From a sulfur-oxidizing endosymbiont of Gigantopelta aegis (GTDB taxonomy: Bacteria; Pseudomonadota; Gammaproteobacteria; GRL18), in contig NZ_JAEHGE010000001.1 in NCBI RefSeq assembly GCF_016097415.1, positions 707,001 to 771,000 on the forward strand: 64,000 bases of DNA, given 5' to 3'. Each line of letters begins with the position of its first letter. The stretch's first letter is position 1. The notes beneath the pieces were generated by a model. It had not been told where the DNA came from. It ran no database searches and saw only the letters and a program-made list of their open reading frames with translations. A program made the translations under genes and the position numbers. Positions 37,798 to 46,816 of the stretch are shown here, in pieces.

Positions 37798-40094
37798 TAT
37801 AATAATTTCTCCAATGATTCTGGATTTACAGGTACTTCTCCCTTTATTACAGCCTGAGTTGCTTTTCCAGGGCCAAACTTTTTAAAATCACTTGTTATTG
37901 GTTCAAGTTTTTCAGACTGCCCCCAGTTCCCTTTAGGTATTTCTATATCATCTATAACATCTAGTGTGTTACCTGATACTCTATAATCTGGCCTATAAGG
38001 TATTTGCAACTTATCTGAAGCAACAATAGAATCATCAATTTTATCAAAAGACACATATGTTCCCCCACGTTTTTTAGGTAACATACCAGTTTTTACATCC
38101 TCTATAGATGAATACTTTGAGTTTGCATATCTGTAATATGCACTTGGATATACATCACCATTTGACTTAACATAATAATCAGGCTTTGATTTCGACAACT
38201 TAGCCGCATCCGAAGCAGAAAGCCCTTTTTCACGTTCTAGTTTATATCTTGCATATCGCTCCTCACAAACCAAGCCAAGCGGATCAATCCAACTAACTGG
38301 ATTCGGTGCATATTGGTAATTATTATTACCGCCTAATAGGCCAATGGGATCTAAACTAATAAACCGTGCTGTAGTAGGATCATAATACCGATGACGATTA
38401 TAATGCAAGCCGGTTTCAACATCATAATACTGCCCCTGAAAGCGCAGGTTGTTTTCGATGGATTCAACGACTTTTTTGACTACGTTGCCATAGGCTTTGT
38501 AGTGGACTGACCACGCTAATTCACCATTATGCGCAGTGAGTTCTTGTGGTGTGCCTAAATGGTCTAAGTGGTAGTGATAGATTTGTTTGTCTTGAATGAT
38601 GGCCAGTGGTTTGAAGCTATCGGGCTCATAGAGGTAGATTTTTTCATCGATGGTTTGCTTTGTTTCTTTGTCTGTCGTGCTCTCACTGAGCAGGACATCA
38701 TTGTTCCAGACAAAGTGAATGCTTTGTTCTGGGGTGGTTTTATTGATTCGTCGCCCTAGCGCATCGTATTGATAGCTGTATTCTTCCTCTTTGCCTGCTT
38801 GTTTTTTGGTGACTTTAATTAATTGGTTGGAAGCATTGTAGCTAAACTCGGTTTGCAGTTGCCCGCCTTTGCCACGCAGTTCTTTGATTAGGTTGCCGCG
38901 ACGGTCATAGGTGAATTTTTTATCACCTTGAAAGGCTAAACGGTTGCCTGTAACTTGAGGTGTTTTATTCTGTGCTTGAGCAGTATTTGCTTGAGCGATG
39001 GCTTGTTCGATTTCTTGTGAATTTTGCTGTGCCAATAAATTGCCAGCGGGATCAAAATCAAATTGTTCGCTGATAAAGCTTTTTACTTTTGTCAGGCGGT
39101 TCAGGGCATCGTATTGGTAGTGAGTATTGCCTTTTGTGAGATCGTCAATGGTGGCTAAATTGCCAGCATGGTCATAACCATAGCCTCGTTGGACGATGGT
39201 TTGTTTGGTTTTTTGGTGAGTGACTTGATGACGAGTCAAGCGTCCCATAGGATCATAGTGATAGCGTGCCTTGAGGCTACCCTGTTGCCTGCCAATTTCT
39301 CTGCCCAGCGCATCGCGCTGGAGTTGACTAATGATTTCACCATCGATGGCAACTTGGGTGAAGAGTTGTTGATGATTGTATTCATAAGTCACCGCCTGCC
39401 CGGTCGGCAGGGTACTTTTGATACGATTGCCCAGAGCATCGAACTCATGAATTAAACTGTATTTATTTTCACCAACGATTTGTGTTTCTTCAATTTGATT
39501 GCCTGTGCTGTCATAAGCAAAGATAATTTTACTCTGGCTGTTTTCTGCTCCAGTGACTTGTCCTGAGGGAGTGTAGTCAAATGACGTTTGTTCGCCATCG
39601 GCAGTGATTTTTGCGATTAATAGTCCTAATGGATTACGTTGGAATTGAGTCAGCAGGGCATCGTCTGCGGCTTGAAATTCAGGTTTGACTGGTGCTTGGG
39701 CTTGTTCGGCGTCATTGGCTATTGTTTCGGCAAGCGAGCCGTCAATTTGAGCGATTAAATGCCCTGATGGGTTGTACTGATAATGTTGCTGGCGACCATC
39801 AAAGCCTGTCTCTGCGATCAGACGCTCATTTTTGTCATATTTGAGCCGATGGACTTCACCTTTTTCATTTTGTAAGGCAACAAGGTTACGTTCTTTATCA
39901 TAGAGATAATTCAGCGTTTGTCCCATGGGATCAATGCGACGGCGCACTTGTGACAGGCCATCATATTGGTATTGTGTTGTGCGACCTGCTTCGTCGGTAT
40001 ATTGTGTCAGTTGGCCACTGCTATTGTATTCTAAAACTTGCACCTGACCATTGGGAAGATTAATTTGTGTCACCTGTCCCATGACATCGTAAAG
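37797..40094 (-). CDS. RHS/YD-repeat protein 1 with C-terminal toxin tip, 5' end split off by IS66
   Basis: Over 760 residues of YD repeats (GYDHAGNLATIDDLTKGNTH, YDALNRLTKVKSF) lead to the RHS core LHYNRHRYYDPTTARFISLD, then PIGLLGGNNNYQYAPNPVSW and IDPLGL. The tip follows a hinge VCEERYARYKLEREKG and contains GTYVSFDKIDDS and LEPITSDFKKFGPGKATQ; RHS tip 2 is related. The frame runs on to 40151, but those last codons belong to the IS66 end. The true 5' continuation resumes at 42475-42600. RHS tips are delivered toxins; the tip activity is not assigned. Confidence 0.88.
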   Translation of the reverse strand, partial: LYDVMGQVTQINLPNGQVQVLEYNSSGQLTQYTDEAGRTTQYQYDGLSQVRRRIDPMGQTLNYLYDKERNLVALQNEKGEVHRLKYDKNERLIAETGFDGRQQHYQYNPSGHLIAQIDGSLAETIANDAEQAQAPVKPEFQAADDALLTQFQRNPLGLLIAKITADGEQTSFDYTPSGQVTGAENSQSKIIFAYDSTGNQIEETQIVGENKYSLIHEFDALGNRIKSTLPTGQAVTYEYNHQQLFTQVAIDGEIISQLQRDALGREIGRQQGSLKARYHYDPMGRLTRHQVTHQKTKQTIVQRGYGYDHAGNLATIDDLTKGNTHYQYDALNRLTKVKSFISEQFDFDPAGNLLAQQNSQEIEQAIAQANTAQAQNKTPQVTGNRLAFQGDKKFTYDRRGNLIKELRGKGGQLQTEFSYNASNQLIKVTKKQAGKEEEYSYQYDALGRRINKTTPEQSIHFVWNNDVLLSESTTDKETKQTIDEKIYLYEPDSFKPLAIIQDKQIYHYHLDHLGTPQELTAHNGELAWSVHYKAYGNVVKKVVESIENNLRFQGQYYDVETGLHYNRHRYYDPTTARFISLDPIGLLGGNNNYQYAPNPVSWIDPLGLVCEERYARYKLEREKGLSASDAAKLSKSKPDYYVKSNGDVYPSAYYRYANSKYSSIEDVKTGMLPKKRGGTYVSFDKIDDSIVASDKLQIPYRPDYRVSGNTLDVIDDIEIPKGNWGQSEKLEPITSDFKKFGPGKATQAVIKGEVPVNPESLEKLL

Positions 40095-40178
40095 GTAAGC
40101 GCTTAACCATCTAGCGTTATTCAAAAAATATCTCCCCTGCCTCATAATCAATCCATCGATTAATTATGAGGCACATCA

Positions 40179-40508
40179 ATGAAACCAGAAACCCAAGCCA
40201 ACTCAAAACAATTTTGGCAAGACCACGTTAATCAATGGAATGAAAACAGTATCAGCCAGGCATCCTATTGTCAGGAACATGGGCTACCCATCAAACGTTT
40301 TGGCTATTACAAGCGTAAGTTGCTGGGTGCAACAACGCAAACCAGTGCGATGACAAAGGGGAATGGTTTTATTCAACTATCCTCCCCGAAACACTATTCA
40401 GCCCGCACCTCAGCATTAATTGTAGAATTACCCAATCAGCTACGCATTGAAGGGGTGACTGCCGATAATGTACAGCTGGTAAAACAATTAGCAGGACTGT
40501 TCCAATGA
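40179..40508 (+). CDS. tnpA: IS66 TnpA-like protein
   Basis: A 109-residue small protein. Helix-turn-helix-like N-terminus (FWQDHVNQWNENSISQASYC, QEHGLPIKRFGYYKRKL), typical of IS66 OrfA. Its stop overlaps the tnpB start by four bases. It is required with TnpB and TnpC for transposition in characterised IS66 elements. Confidence 0.88.
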   Translation: MKPETQANSKQFWQDHVNQWNENSISQASYCQEHGLPIKRFGYYKRKLLGATTQTSAMTKGNGFIQLSSPKHYSARTSALIVELPNQLRIEGVTADNVQLVKQLAGLFQ

Positions 40509-40870
40509 AGTCAGCCATACGTCCATCACTCAGCCTGCCACAGGTGTATCTCTATCTGAAGCCTGTTGATTTTCGTAAAAGTTTTATTGGCCTCAGTGCC
40601 ATTGTTGAATGTGAATTAGGTCATAATCCTTTTGCAGGCCATCTGTATGCCTTTACCAATCGTCAGCGTAATAAAATTAAATGCCTCTTCTGGGATAATA
40701 CCGGTTTTGTACTCTATTACAAAAGTCTCTCAGAAGAAAAGTTCAAATGGCCAAAGGGTGAAGATGACCTGATGAATATCACCGGACAACAAATCAACTG
40801 GCTATTAGACGGCTATGATATCAGTGTCATGAAACCGCATAAGAAATTGCATTATGAGTCTGTATTTTAA
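40505..40870 (+). CDS. tnpB: IS66 TnpB (Orf2) protein
   Basis: A 121-residue protein with the conserved pattern VYLYLKPVDFRKSFIGLSAI, GHLYAFTNRQRNKIKCLFWD and GFVLYYKSLSEEKFKWP. Complete and in the canonical position. Confidence 0.93.
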   Translation: MKSAIRPSLSLPQVYLYLKPVDFRKSFIGLSAIVECELGHNPFAGHLYAFTNRQRNKIKCLFWDNTGFVLYYKSLSEEKFKWPKGEDDLMNITGQQINWLLDGYDISVMKPHKKLHYESVF

Positions 40871-40904
40871 GTACTTTTAGTCTATTTTTTGTTATAATAA
40901 AGCC

Positions 40905-42449
40905 ATGCAAAACAAGGCTGAATCCACAAAAACGACTCTATATTTTCCGCTTTTTCACACGCGGACAAGAATGAATTGTTGAGTGTCATTGAACAGAAAA
41001 ACCACCGTATAAAAATACTGGAAGAAGCCCTTCGTCTGGCTCGTAGTAAACGCTTTGCACCCAGCAGTGAAAAAAGTGATGGTCAGGAACGCTTATTTGA
41101 TGAAGCTGAGCAGGCGGCTGACGATGAGGGGCTCCCTGAACCTAAAACCACTTCGCCTAAGAAGAAAGAAAAAACAGGCAGGAAGCCTTTCTCAAAGACT
41201 ATTCCAAGAGTCCCTGTCTTCATCGATCTGACAGATGAAGAAAAAGCCGGTGCCATTGAGGTTTTTTACACTAAAGTCAGAGAAGAGCTGGATATCATTC
41301 CAGCTAAAGTCCAAATACTGGAATACTTCCAGGAAAAAGCCGTCTTTGCAGGCACCAATGACACAGACAGTCGTTCAATGAAAGCTGCGGTCATGCCAAA
41401 ACATCCATTACCTAAATCAATGGGCAGTATTCACCTGATGGCACACATCATTATCTCAAAATATGCCGATGGTTTGCCTCTGTATCGAATGGAAGGCATA
41501 TTATCACGCTATGGCGGCGATATAACCCGAGCCACCATGGCCAATTGGGCTATTAAACTGGCTCATCAGTTCCAGCCGCTCATCAACCTCATGCGAGAAC
41601 ATCAACTGTCGGGTGACATCATCCAAATGGATGAAACGGTGCTCAAAGTATTAAAAGAGCCGGGACTCAGTGCTCATTCGAACAAATACATGTGGGTCAG
41701 TCGTGGCGGGCCACCTGGACAACCCAGTGTGCTGTTTGAATACGATCCTTCTCGTAAGAAGGAAGTACCACTGCGCCTGCTTGATGGCTTTAGCGGCTAT
41801 CTGCAAACCGATGGCTATGCCGGTTACAATGCCGTGTGTGCACAAAATAATGCCACATCGGTCGGCTGCTGGGATCACACTCGCCGTAAATTCAAAGATT
41901 CTCAGACGGCACAACCAAAGAAAAAAGAGCAATCAAAAGCCTACAAAAGCCGATGTGGCACTGGCCCATATCAATAAGCTGTATTTAATTGAGCGTGAGA
42001 TAAAAGAAGCCAGTGTTAATGAAAAATTTAAGGTTCGTCAGAAACAGAGCCTGCCGCTTCTTGAGAAAATAAGAACATGGGTCGATAACACCCTGGGCAA
42101 AGTGCCGAACGACAGCTTGACAGGAAAAGCACTCACCTATATTAATAATCAATGGCCTAAGCTGACTGTTTATTGTGAAGATGGTCGGTTGAATATCAGT
42201 AATGTGCTGGCAGAAAATGCTATCCGTCCATTCTGCGTGGGTAGAAAGGCCTGGTTATTTTCAGATACGCCAAAGGGTGCACATGCCAGTGCAGTTCATT
42301 ATAGTTTTATTGAAACCGCTAAGGCCAATGATATTGAGCCATATACGTATATGGTCTATGTATTAACCCAATTACCTTATGCGGATACGGTTGAAAAGCT
42401 GGAAGCATTGCTTCCTGGAATTTTAAAAAATCAGAATTGGAAAAGGTAA
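40905..42449 (+). pseudogene. tnpC: IS66 TnpC transposase, two frameshifts
   Basis: It starts MQNKAESTKTTLYF at 40905. A shift near 40940 leads into the frame with the coiled coil and zinc region (ELLSVIEQKNHRIKILEEAL, LARSKRFAPSSEKSDGQERL), then Asp in IIQMDETVLKV and Asp in YLQTDGYAGYNA. A second shift at the A run 41926-41931 precedes the Glu region NVLAENAIRPFCVGRKAW. With both repaired the protein is about 515 residues, normal for TnpC. Confidence 0.85.
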
Positions 42450-42474
42450 AGAACGCTGTTCGTTAAGCGCTTAC

Positions 42475-42600
42475 TCGTAAAGGTATTCTGTGGGTCGTTC
42501 ATTGCCTTGTCGGGTACTTTGAATGTGTCCTTGAGGGATTGTATTGGTAATGTGTTGTAAGGCCATCATGGGCTTTTTCTGCTAGCAATTCGCCTTGTGT
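42475..42600 (-). pseudogene. 5' continuation of RHS gene 1
   Basis: On the minus strand it reads ITQGELLAEKAHDGLTTHYQ and, after a one-base shift, QGHIQSTRQGNERPTEYLYD, joining VMGQVTQINLPNGQ across the IS66 element. The inverted-repeat element at 42601 removes everything further upstream, including any secretion-targeting N-terminus. Confidence 0.7.
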
Positions 42601-42974
42601 AATCAAGGGGTCAGATAAGCTTGATTAGAGTCACAAAATACTTCTAAGCGTATTTTTAGGTGTAATAAACAACCAGGTTGAAAGTGTATTAGAGGTGATT
42701 TTTATTATCAGCCTAGCTTGAGTGTCCGCCCTTGCCACGCAGTTCTTTGACTAGGCTGCCTGAAATTTGGGGTGTTTTGTTCTGTGCTTGAGTAGTATTT
42801 GCTTGAGCAATGGCTTGTTCGATGTCTCTGCACCTTTTGAGGCTTAAGATTCGAGATTGGTAGTGCTTGAGTTCGATCAGTATCATCGGATACTGATGGA
42901 TTATATTGCTGACGACCATCAAAACCGACTTCTGTGATCAGGCGTTAAAATCAAGCTTATCTGACCCCTTGATT
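42601..42974. mobile_element. MITE-like inverted-repeat element, copy B
   Basis: Perfect 26-bp inverted repeats at 42601-42626 and 42949-42974, with the interior nearly identical to copy A (one 1-bp gap and a few substitutions). It truncates RHS gene 1 and precedes two more partial repeat motifs (to about 43005). Confidence 0.78.
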
Positions 42975-43109
42975 CTGACCCCTTGATTCACCCCTTGATT
43001 CCCAGCTTAATTCATAAGAATAAGTTACTTCACCGAGTTTTGCTGCTTGATTTTTAACCTCCTTGATTTTCGACATAAATCAAGTTAACCTGCCCTCCAT
43101 TTTTATTTT

Positions 43110-43430
43110 TTAATAACTTTTAATTACTAGTTCTCCTCTTTTTATAATTTCATTTTTTAGTAGTTTTTTATTGTCATCATTATTAAGCAGACCTTCAGAA
43201 ATAAATTTAATAAACCATGATGAATCAGTTTCATTAAAGACATCTATCCAATCATTTGATTTGAATTTATTTATTGAAAGCTTTGTACCTTGTAATCCAT
43301 GTCCTCTGCCTTCCATAATGAGTATTTTATCTTTTTCAAATGAATATCCTATTAATTTAGGCCATTTATTATCATGAAGATTTGTCAAACCGCTTTTATC
43401 AACATCTGCAATAATATAATATTTTTCCAT
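43110..43430 (-). CDS. Probable immunity protein for RHS tip 2
   Basis: A 106-residue soluble protein (MEKYYIIADVDKSGLTNLHD, SWFIKFISEGLLNNDDNKKL). It begins four bases after the stop of RHS tip 2 and shows no resemblance to the immunity candidate of tip 1, although the two tips are related. The family is not recognised. Confidence 0.65.
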   Translation of the reverse strand: MEKYYIIADVDKSGLTNLHDNKWPKLIGYSFEKDKILIMEGRGHGLQGTKLSINKFKSNDWIDVFNETDSSWFIKFISEGLLNNDDNKKLLKNEIIKRGELVIKSY

Positions 43431-43434
43431 AAAA

Positions 43435-44032
43435 TTATTTCTCCGGCAAAACCTCTATGTTATCAAATTCAATAAACTTACCATCAGCATGCATTTGAAC
43501 AACTCCACCATCGCCAAACTCAGGATAGGACTTTGTTACAGGTTCCAACTTTGAAATATCTTGATCTCCTGCCCAATTTGGTATTCTTATTTTAGGTGTT
43601 CCATTTTCATATAATTGTAAAGTGTCAAATTGACCTCTAAGACGAGCATCACTCCAAGATGCATCATCCAAACCTTCTACATTATCAGTAATACCTTTTA
43701 TTTGAAATGCGCTCCTTGCTTCTTCCCCTGTATCAAATTTATCAAAACCAATATATGTAGAAGGTGCAGTTTTATTCTCCATCGCTTGCTGTGCATAGCG
43801 ATTAATCGTCCCATCATCATTTTTATATCGCATATATCGATATCCTGTCGTAGGCAATGTTGCCTCGGGTCCAGCAGGCCCTACATAATAATCAGGCTTA
43901 GATTTCGACAACTTAGCCGCATCCGCTGCAGAAAACCCTTTTTCACGTTCTAGTTTATAGCGTGCATATCGCTCCTCACAAACCAAGCCAAGCGGATCAA
44001 TCCAACTAACTGGATTCGGTGCATATTGGTAA
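43435..44032 (-). CDS. RHS gene 2, C-terminal toxin tip
   Basis: It begins in the shared hinge (NPVSWIDPLGLVCEERYARY) and continues into a tip with GYRYMRYKNDDGTINRYAQQ, STYIGFDKFDTGEEA, and LEPVTKSYPEFGDGG. Tip 1 has the corresponding YVSFDKID and LEPITSDFKKFGPG, so the two tips belong to one toxin family. IS3 copy 1 separates the tip from the rest of RHS gene 2 at 45551-46459. Confidence 0.8.
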
Positions 44033-44098
44033 TAATGTGGCTATACTTAACCGGACACACAACTTAAAATAACTAAAAGATAAAAAGTGTGACCTAAA

Positions 44099-44398
44099 AT
44101 GAATGATCAAACAAAAAAACCGAATAAAAGCTATACATCAGAATTTAAAGAATCAGCTGTCAAATTAGCTAATGAGACGGATCAACCCGTTTCTCAGACT
44201 GCCAGGGAGCTAGGTGTTAATGTAAATACTCTACATACCTGAATCAGTAAATATTCCAAACCGGTGAAGACGGTAGCCAATAGAAGTGATGAACACATTT
44301 ATGATGAAGTAAAACGTCTGAAAAAAGAATTGGCAAAAGTGATTCAGGAGCGTGATTTTAAAAAGGCCACAGCGTACTTTGCAAGGGAAACTTTGTGA
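44099..44398 (+). pseudogene. IS3 OrfA (copy 1), nonsense mutation
   Basis: Helix-turn-helix protein of IS3 elements (MNDQTKKPNKSYTSEFKESA, LGVNVNTLHT). Codon 48 is TGA (44240-44242) where copies 2 and 3 have TGG (Trp). Near its end it lacks 2 bp relative to copy 2 (GATTTTAAAAAGG against GATTTATTAAAAAGG). Confidence 0.88.
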
Positions 44399-45258
44399 AG
44401 TACGCATGGATAACTGATCAGGCTAAAGATTACCCGGTAACGATTCTGTGCCGTTTTATGGATGTTTCCCGTAGTTGCTATTATGATTGGGTTAGCTCTC
44501 CTAAAACGGATAGAGAGAAAGAAAATGAAGCGCTTACTGAGCAGCTAAAAAACTGTTTGAAGACAGTCGCAAGACTTATGGAACCCGTCGTCTTAAAAAG
44601 AAAACTGGCTGAAAAAGGCGTTCATATAAGCCGCCGGAGAATTGGTCGATTAATGAAAAAAGCCGGTTTGTTTTGTAAAACGAAGAGACGCTTTAAAGCG
44701 ACGACTAATTCCAAGCATAATAAGCGTATATCTCCAAATTTACTGGAAAGAGAGTTTACTGTCTCTCAACCTGATCGCTACTATGTGGGTGATATTACCT
44801 ATATTGCCACCAAGGAAGGCTGGTTATATTTAGCGGTTGTCATTGACTTATTCTCTAGGCAAATTGTTGGCTGGTCGATGGATGAGCGAATGAAAGCCAA
44901 GCTAGTCAATGATGCTTTACTGATGGCCATATGGAAGCGTAAACCAATGGATGGATTGCTTTGGCATACTGACCGAGGTAGCCAATATGCCTCTGATAGT
45001 CATAGAAAAATATTGTCGGATCATAACATAATTCAGTCTATGAGCCGCAAAGGAAATTGCTGGGACAATGCTGTATCAGAGAGCTTCTTTCATAGTTTGA
45101 AAACTGAATTGACGCACCATTGTCGATTCAAAACCAGAGTAGAAGCAAAGCAGGCAATATTTGAATATATTGAGGTATTTTATAATCGGGAGCGACTTCA
45201 TTCGGCTAATGATTATTTGTCACCAGTCGATTATGAAATACAGCAGGAAATAGCTTAA
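44395..45258 (+). CDS. IS3 OrfB transposase (copy 1)
   Basis: A 287-residue DDE transposase domain: Asp in [10 protein letters not shown], Asp in [13 protein letters not shown] and Glu in [20 protein letters not shown], plus a final YNRERLHSA. Residues about 57-66 ([10 protein letters not shown]) are out of frame relative to the expected [13 protein letters not shown]. Two opposite one-base changes restore the frame, so function is doubtful. It is normally expressed as an OrfAB fusion by frameshifting. Confidence 0.88.
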   Translation: MKYAWITDQAKDYPVTILCRFMDVSRSCYYDWVSSPKTDREKENEALTEQLKNCLKTVARLMEPVVLKRKLAEKGVHISRRRIGRLMKKAGLFCKTKRRFKATTNSKHNKRISPNLLEREFTVSQPDRYYVGDITYIATKEGWLYLAVVIDLFSRQIVGWSMDERMKAKLVNDALLMAIWKRKPMDGLLWHTDRGSQYASDSHRKILSDHNIIQSMSRKGNCWDNAVSESFFHSLKTELTHHCRFKTRVEAKQAIFEYIEVFYNRERLHSANDYLSPVDYEIQQEIA

Positions 45259-45550
45259 ATCGATTGATTGAAGAGGGGTAAAAGGCGACATAAATGCCGC
45301 CCATTACCGTTGACGGCCATCGGCTCCTCAGCCTGTGCCGTGAAGATATTGTAACAGGATTCATTACCGTTGTGAAAATACCTTGGGTGAATGGAACGGC
45401 TCTATCGTTCCAGAGGGCAAAGCCCTTTCTCTTCATCTGTTTAAAGTTAACATGAGAAACTAAAATGATAGGAAATACAAAATGACAAAAATCACTTGAA
45501 ACAGCCAAAAAAATATTTAGAAAACTGTCCGGAAAAGTGTTGACACATCA

Positions 45551-46459
45551 GTAATTATTATTACCGCCCAACAAGCCAATGGGATCTAAACTAATAAATC
45601 GTGCTGTAGTGGGATCATAATACCGATGACGATTATAATGCAAGCCTGTTTCTGCATCATAGTATTGCCCCTGAAAGCGCAGGTTGTTTTCGATGGATTC
45701 AACGACTTTTTTGACTACGTTGCCATAGGCTTTGTAGTGGACTGACCACGCTAATTCACCATTATGCGCAGTGAGTTCTTGTGGTGTGCCTAAATGGTCT
45801 AAGTGGTAGTGATAGATTTGTTTGTCTTGAATGATGGCCAGTGGTTTGAAGCTATCGGGCTCATAGAGGTAGATTTTTTCATCGATGGTTTGCTTTGTTT
45901 CTTTGTATGTCGTGCTCTCACTGAGCAGGACATCATTGTTCCAGACAAAGTGAATGCTTTGTTCTGGGGTGGTTTTATTGATTCGTCGCCCTAGCGCATC
46001 GTATTGATAGCTGTATTCTTCCTCTTTGCCTGCTTGTTTTTTGGTGACTTTAATTAATTGGTTGGAAGCATTGTAGCTAAACTCGGTTTGCAGTTGCCCG
46101 CCTTTGCCACGCAGTTCTTTGATTAGGTTGCCGCGACGGTCATAGGTGAATTTTTTATCACCTTGAAAGGCTAAACGGTTGCCTGTAACTTGAGGTGTTT
46201 TATTCTGTGCTTGAGCAGTATTTGCTTGAGCGATGGCTTGTTCGATTTCTTGTGAATTTTGCTGTGCCAATAAATTGCCAGCGGGATCAAAATCAAATTG
46301 TTCGCTGATAAAGCTTTTTACTTTTGTCAGGCGGTTCAGGGCATCGTATTGATAGTGGGTATTGCCTTTTGTGAGATTGTCAATGGTGGCTAAATTGCCA
46401 GCATGATCATAACCATAGCCTCGTTGGACGACAGTTTGTTTGGTTTTTTGGTGAGTGAC
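45551..46459 (-). pseudogene. RHS gene 2, body fragment
   Basis: About 300 codons of YD-repeat body, almost identical to RHS gene 1, from VTHQKTKQT to the core GLLGGNNNY, where IS3 copy 1 is inserted. The 5' end stops at 46459 in a TAAATCAAGTTAATCTGACC repeat. Together with 43435-44032 it forms one RHS gene lacking its N-terminal part. Confidence 0.85.
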
Positions 46460-46510
46460 CTAAATCAAGTTAATCTGACCCCTTGATTCTACCCCTTAAA
46501 TTTTTTAGAA

Positions 46511-46816
46511 TCAAAAACCAGTTAAACAAAATTCACCATCAGAAAATTCTTTATCTAACACACCATTGACTATATATTTTAACTTTTTAAAATTAAAAAT
46601 AATTAAATTACAACCTTCATCATTATATTTAATATCTCCTTCAAAACATAATTTAATATTTTCTGTCAATTGAATTGACATTGTATTATTAATTTTTTTT
46701 ATATCAATGATTTCATACTGATTATCAAATGGACGTCCTTCTGAACCTTCAGGTAAAAAGAAAGAAAATGACTCTTTATAGCTTGTCCAATTTTTTATAT
46801 ATTCAAAAGTATTCAT
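46511..46816 (-). CDS. Probable immunity protein for RHS tip 3
   Basis: A 101-residue protein starting MNTFEYIKNWTSYKESFSFF, whose ATG overlaps the RHS stop (ATGA). It is beta-rich by eye (IKLCFEGDIKYNDEGCNLII). It is immediately downstream of the toxin tip and differs from the other immunity candidates. Confidence 0.68.
   Translation of the reverse strand: MNTFEYIKNWTSYKESFSFFLPEGSEGRPFDNQYEIIDIKKINNTMSIQLTENIKLCFEGDIKYNDEGCNLIIFNFKKLKYIVNGVLDKEFSDGEFCLTGF

Larger units (their letters stand above)
40095..42474 (+). mobile_element. IS66-family element inserted in RHS gene 1
   Basis: The 2380-bp element has terminal repeats beginning GTAAGCGCTTAAC at both ends and a perfect 8-bp target duplication TCGTAAAG (40087-40094 and 42475-42482), diagnostic of IS66. 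It carries tnpA, tnpB and tnpC in the canonical order. The sequences on both sides join into a continuous RHS reading. Confidence 0.95.
44033..45550 (+). mobile_element. IS3-family element, copy 1, inserted in RHS gene 2
   Basis: The ends TAATGTGGCTATACTTAACC and TGATGTGTCAACACTTTTCC (read inward) are imperfect inverted repeats. A 4-bp duplication GTAA flanks the element (44029-44032 and 45551-45554), and the flanks join into uninterrupted RHS coding sequence. It carries orfA and orfB. Confidence 0.92.

Noticed and set aside
38568-38759. Frame of 63 codons recurring at 38568, 45803 and 47548
   Set aside because: It is the antisense of the conserved RHS body and repeats only because the body repeats.
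40095-40151. Natural N-terminus of RHS gene 1
   Set aside because: The first 19 codons of that frame are the end of the IS66 element; the 8-bp duplication shows where RHS sequence really stops.
44395-45258. Fully functional IS3 transposase
   Set aside because: An out-of-frame segment at about residues 57-66 and a defective orfA make function unlikely although the frame is open.
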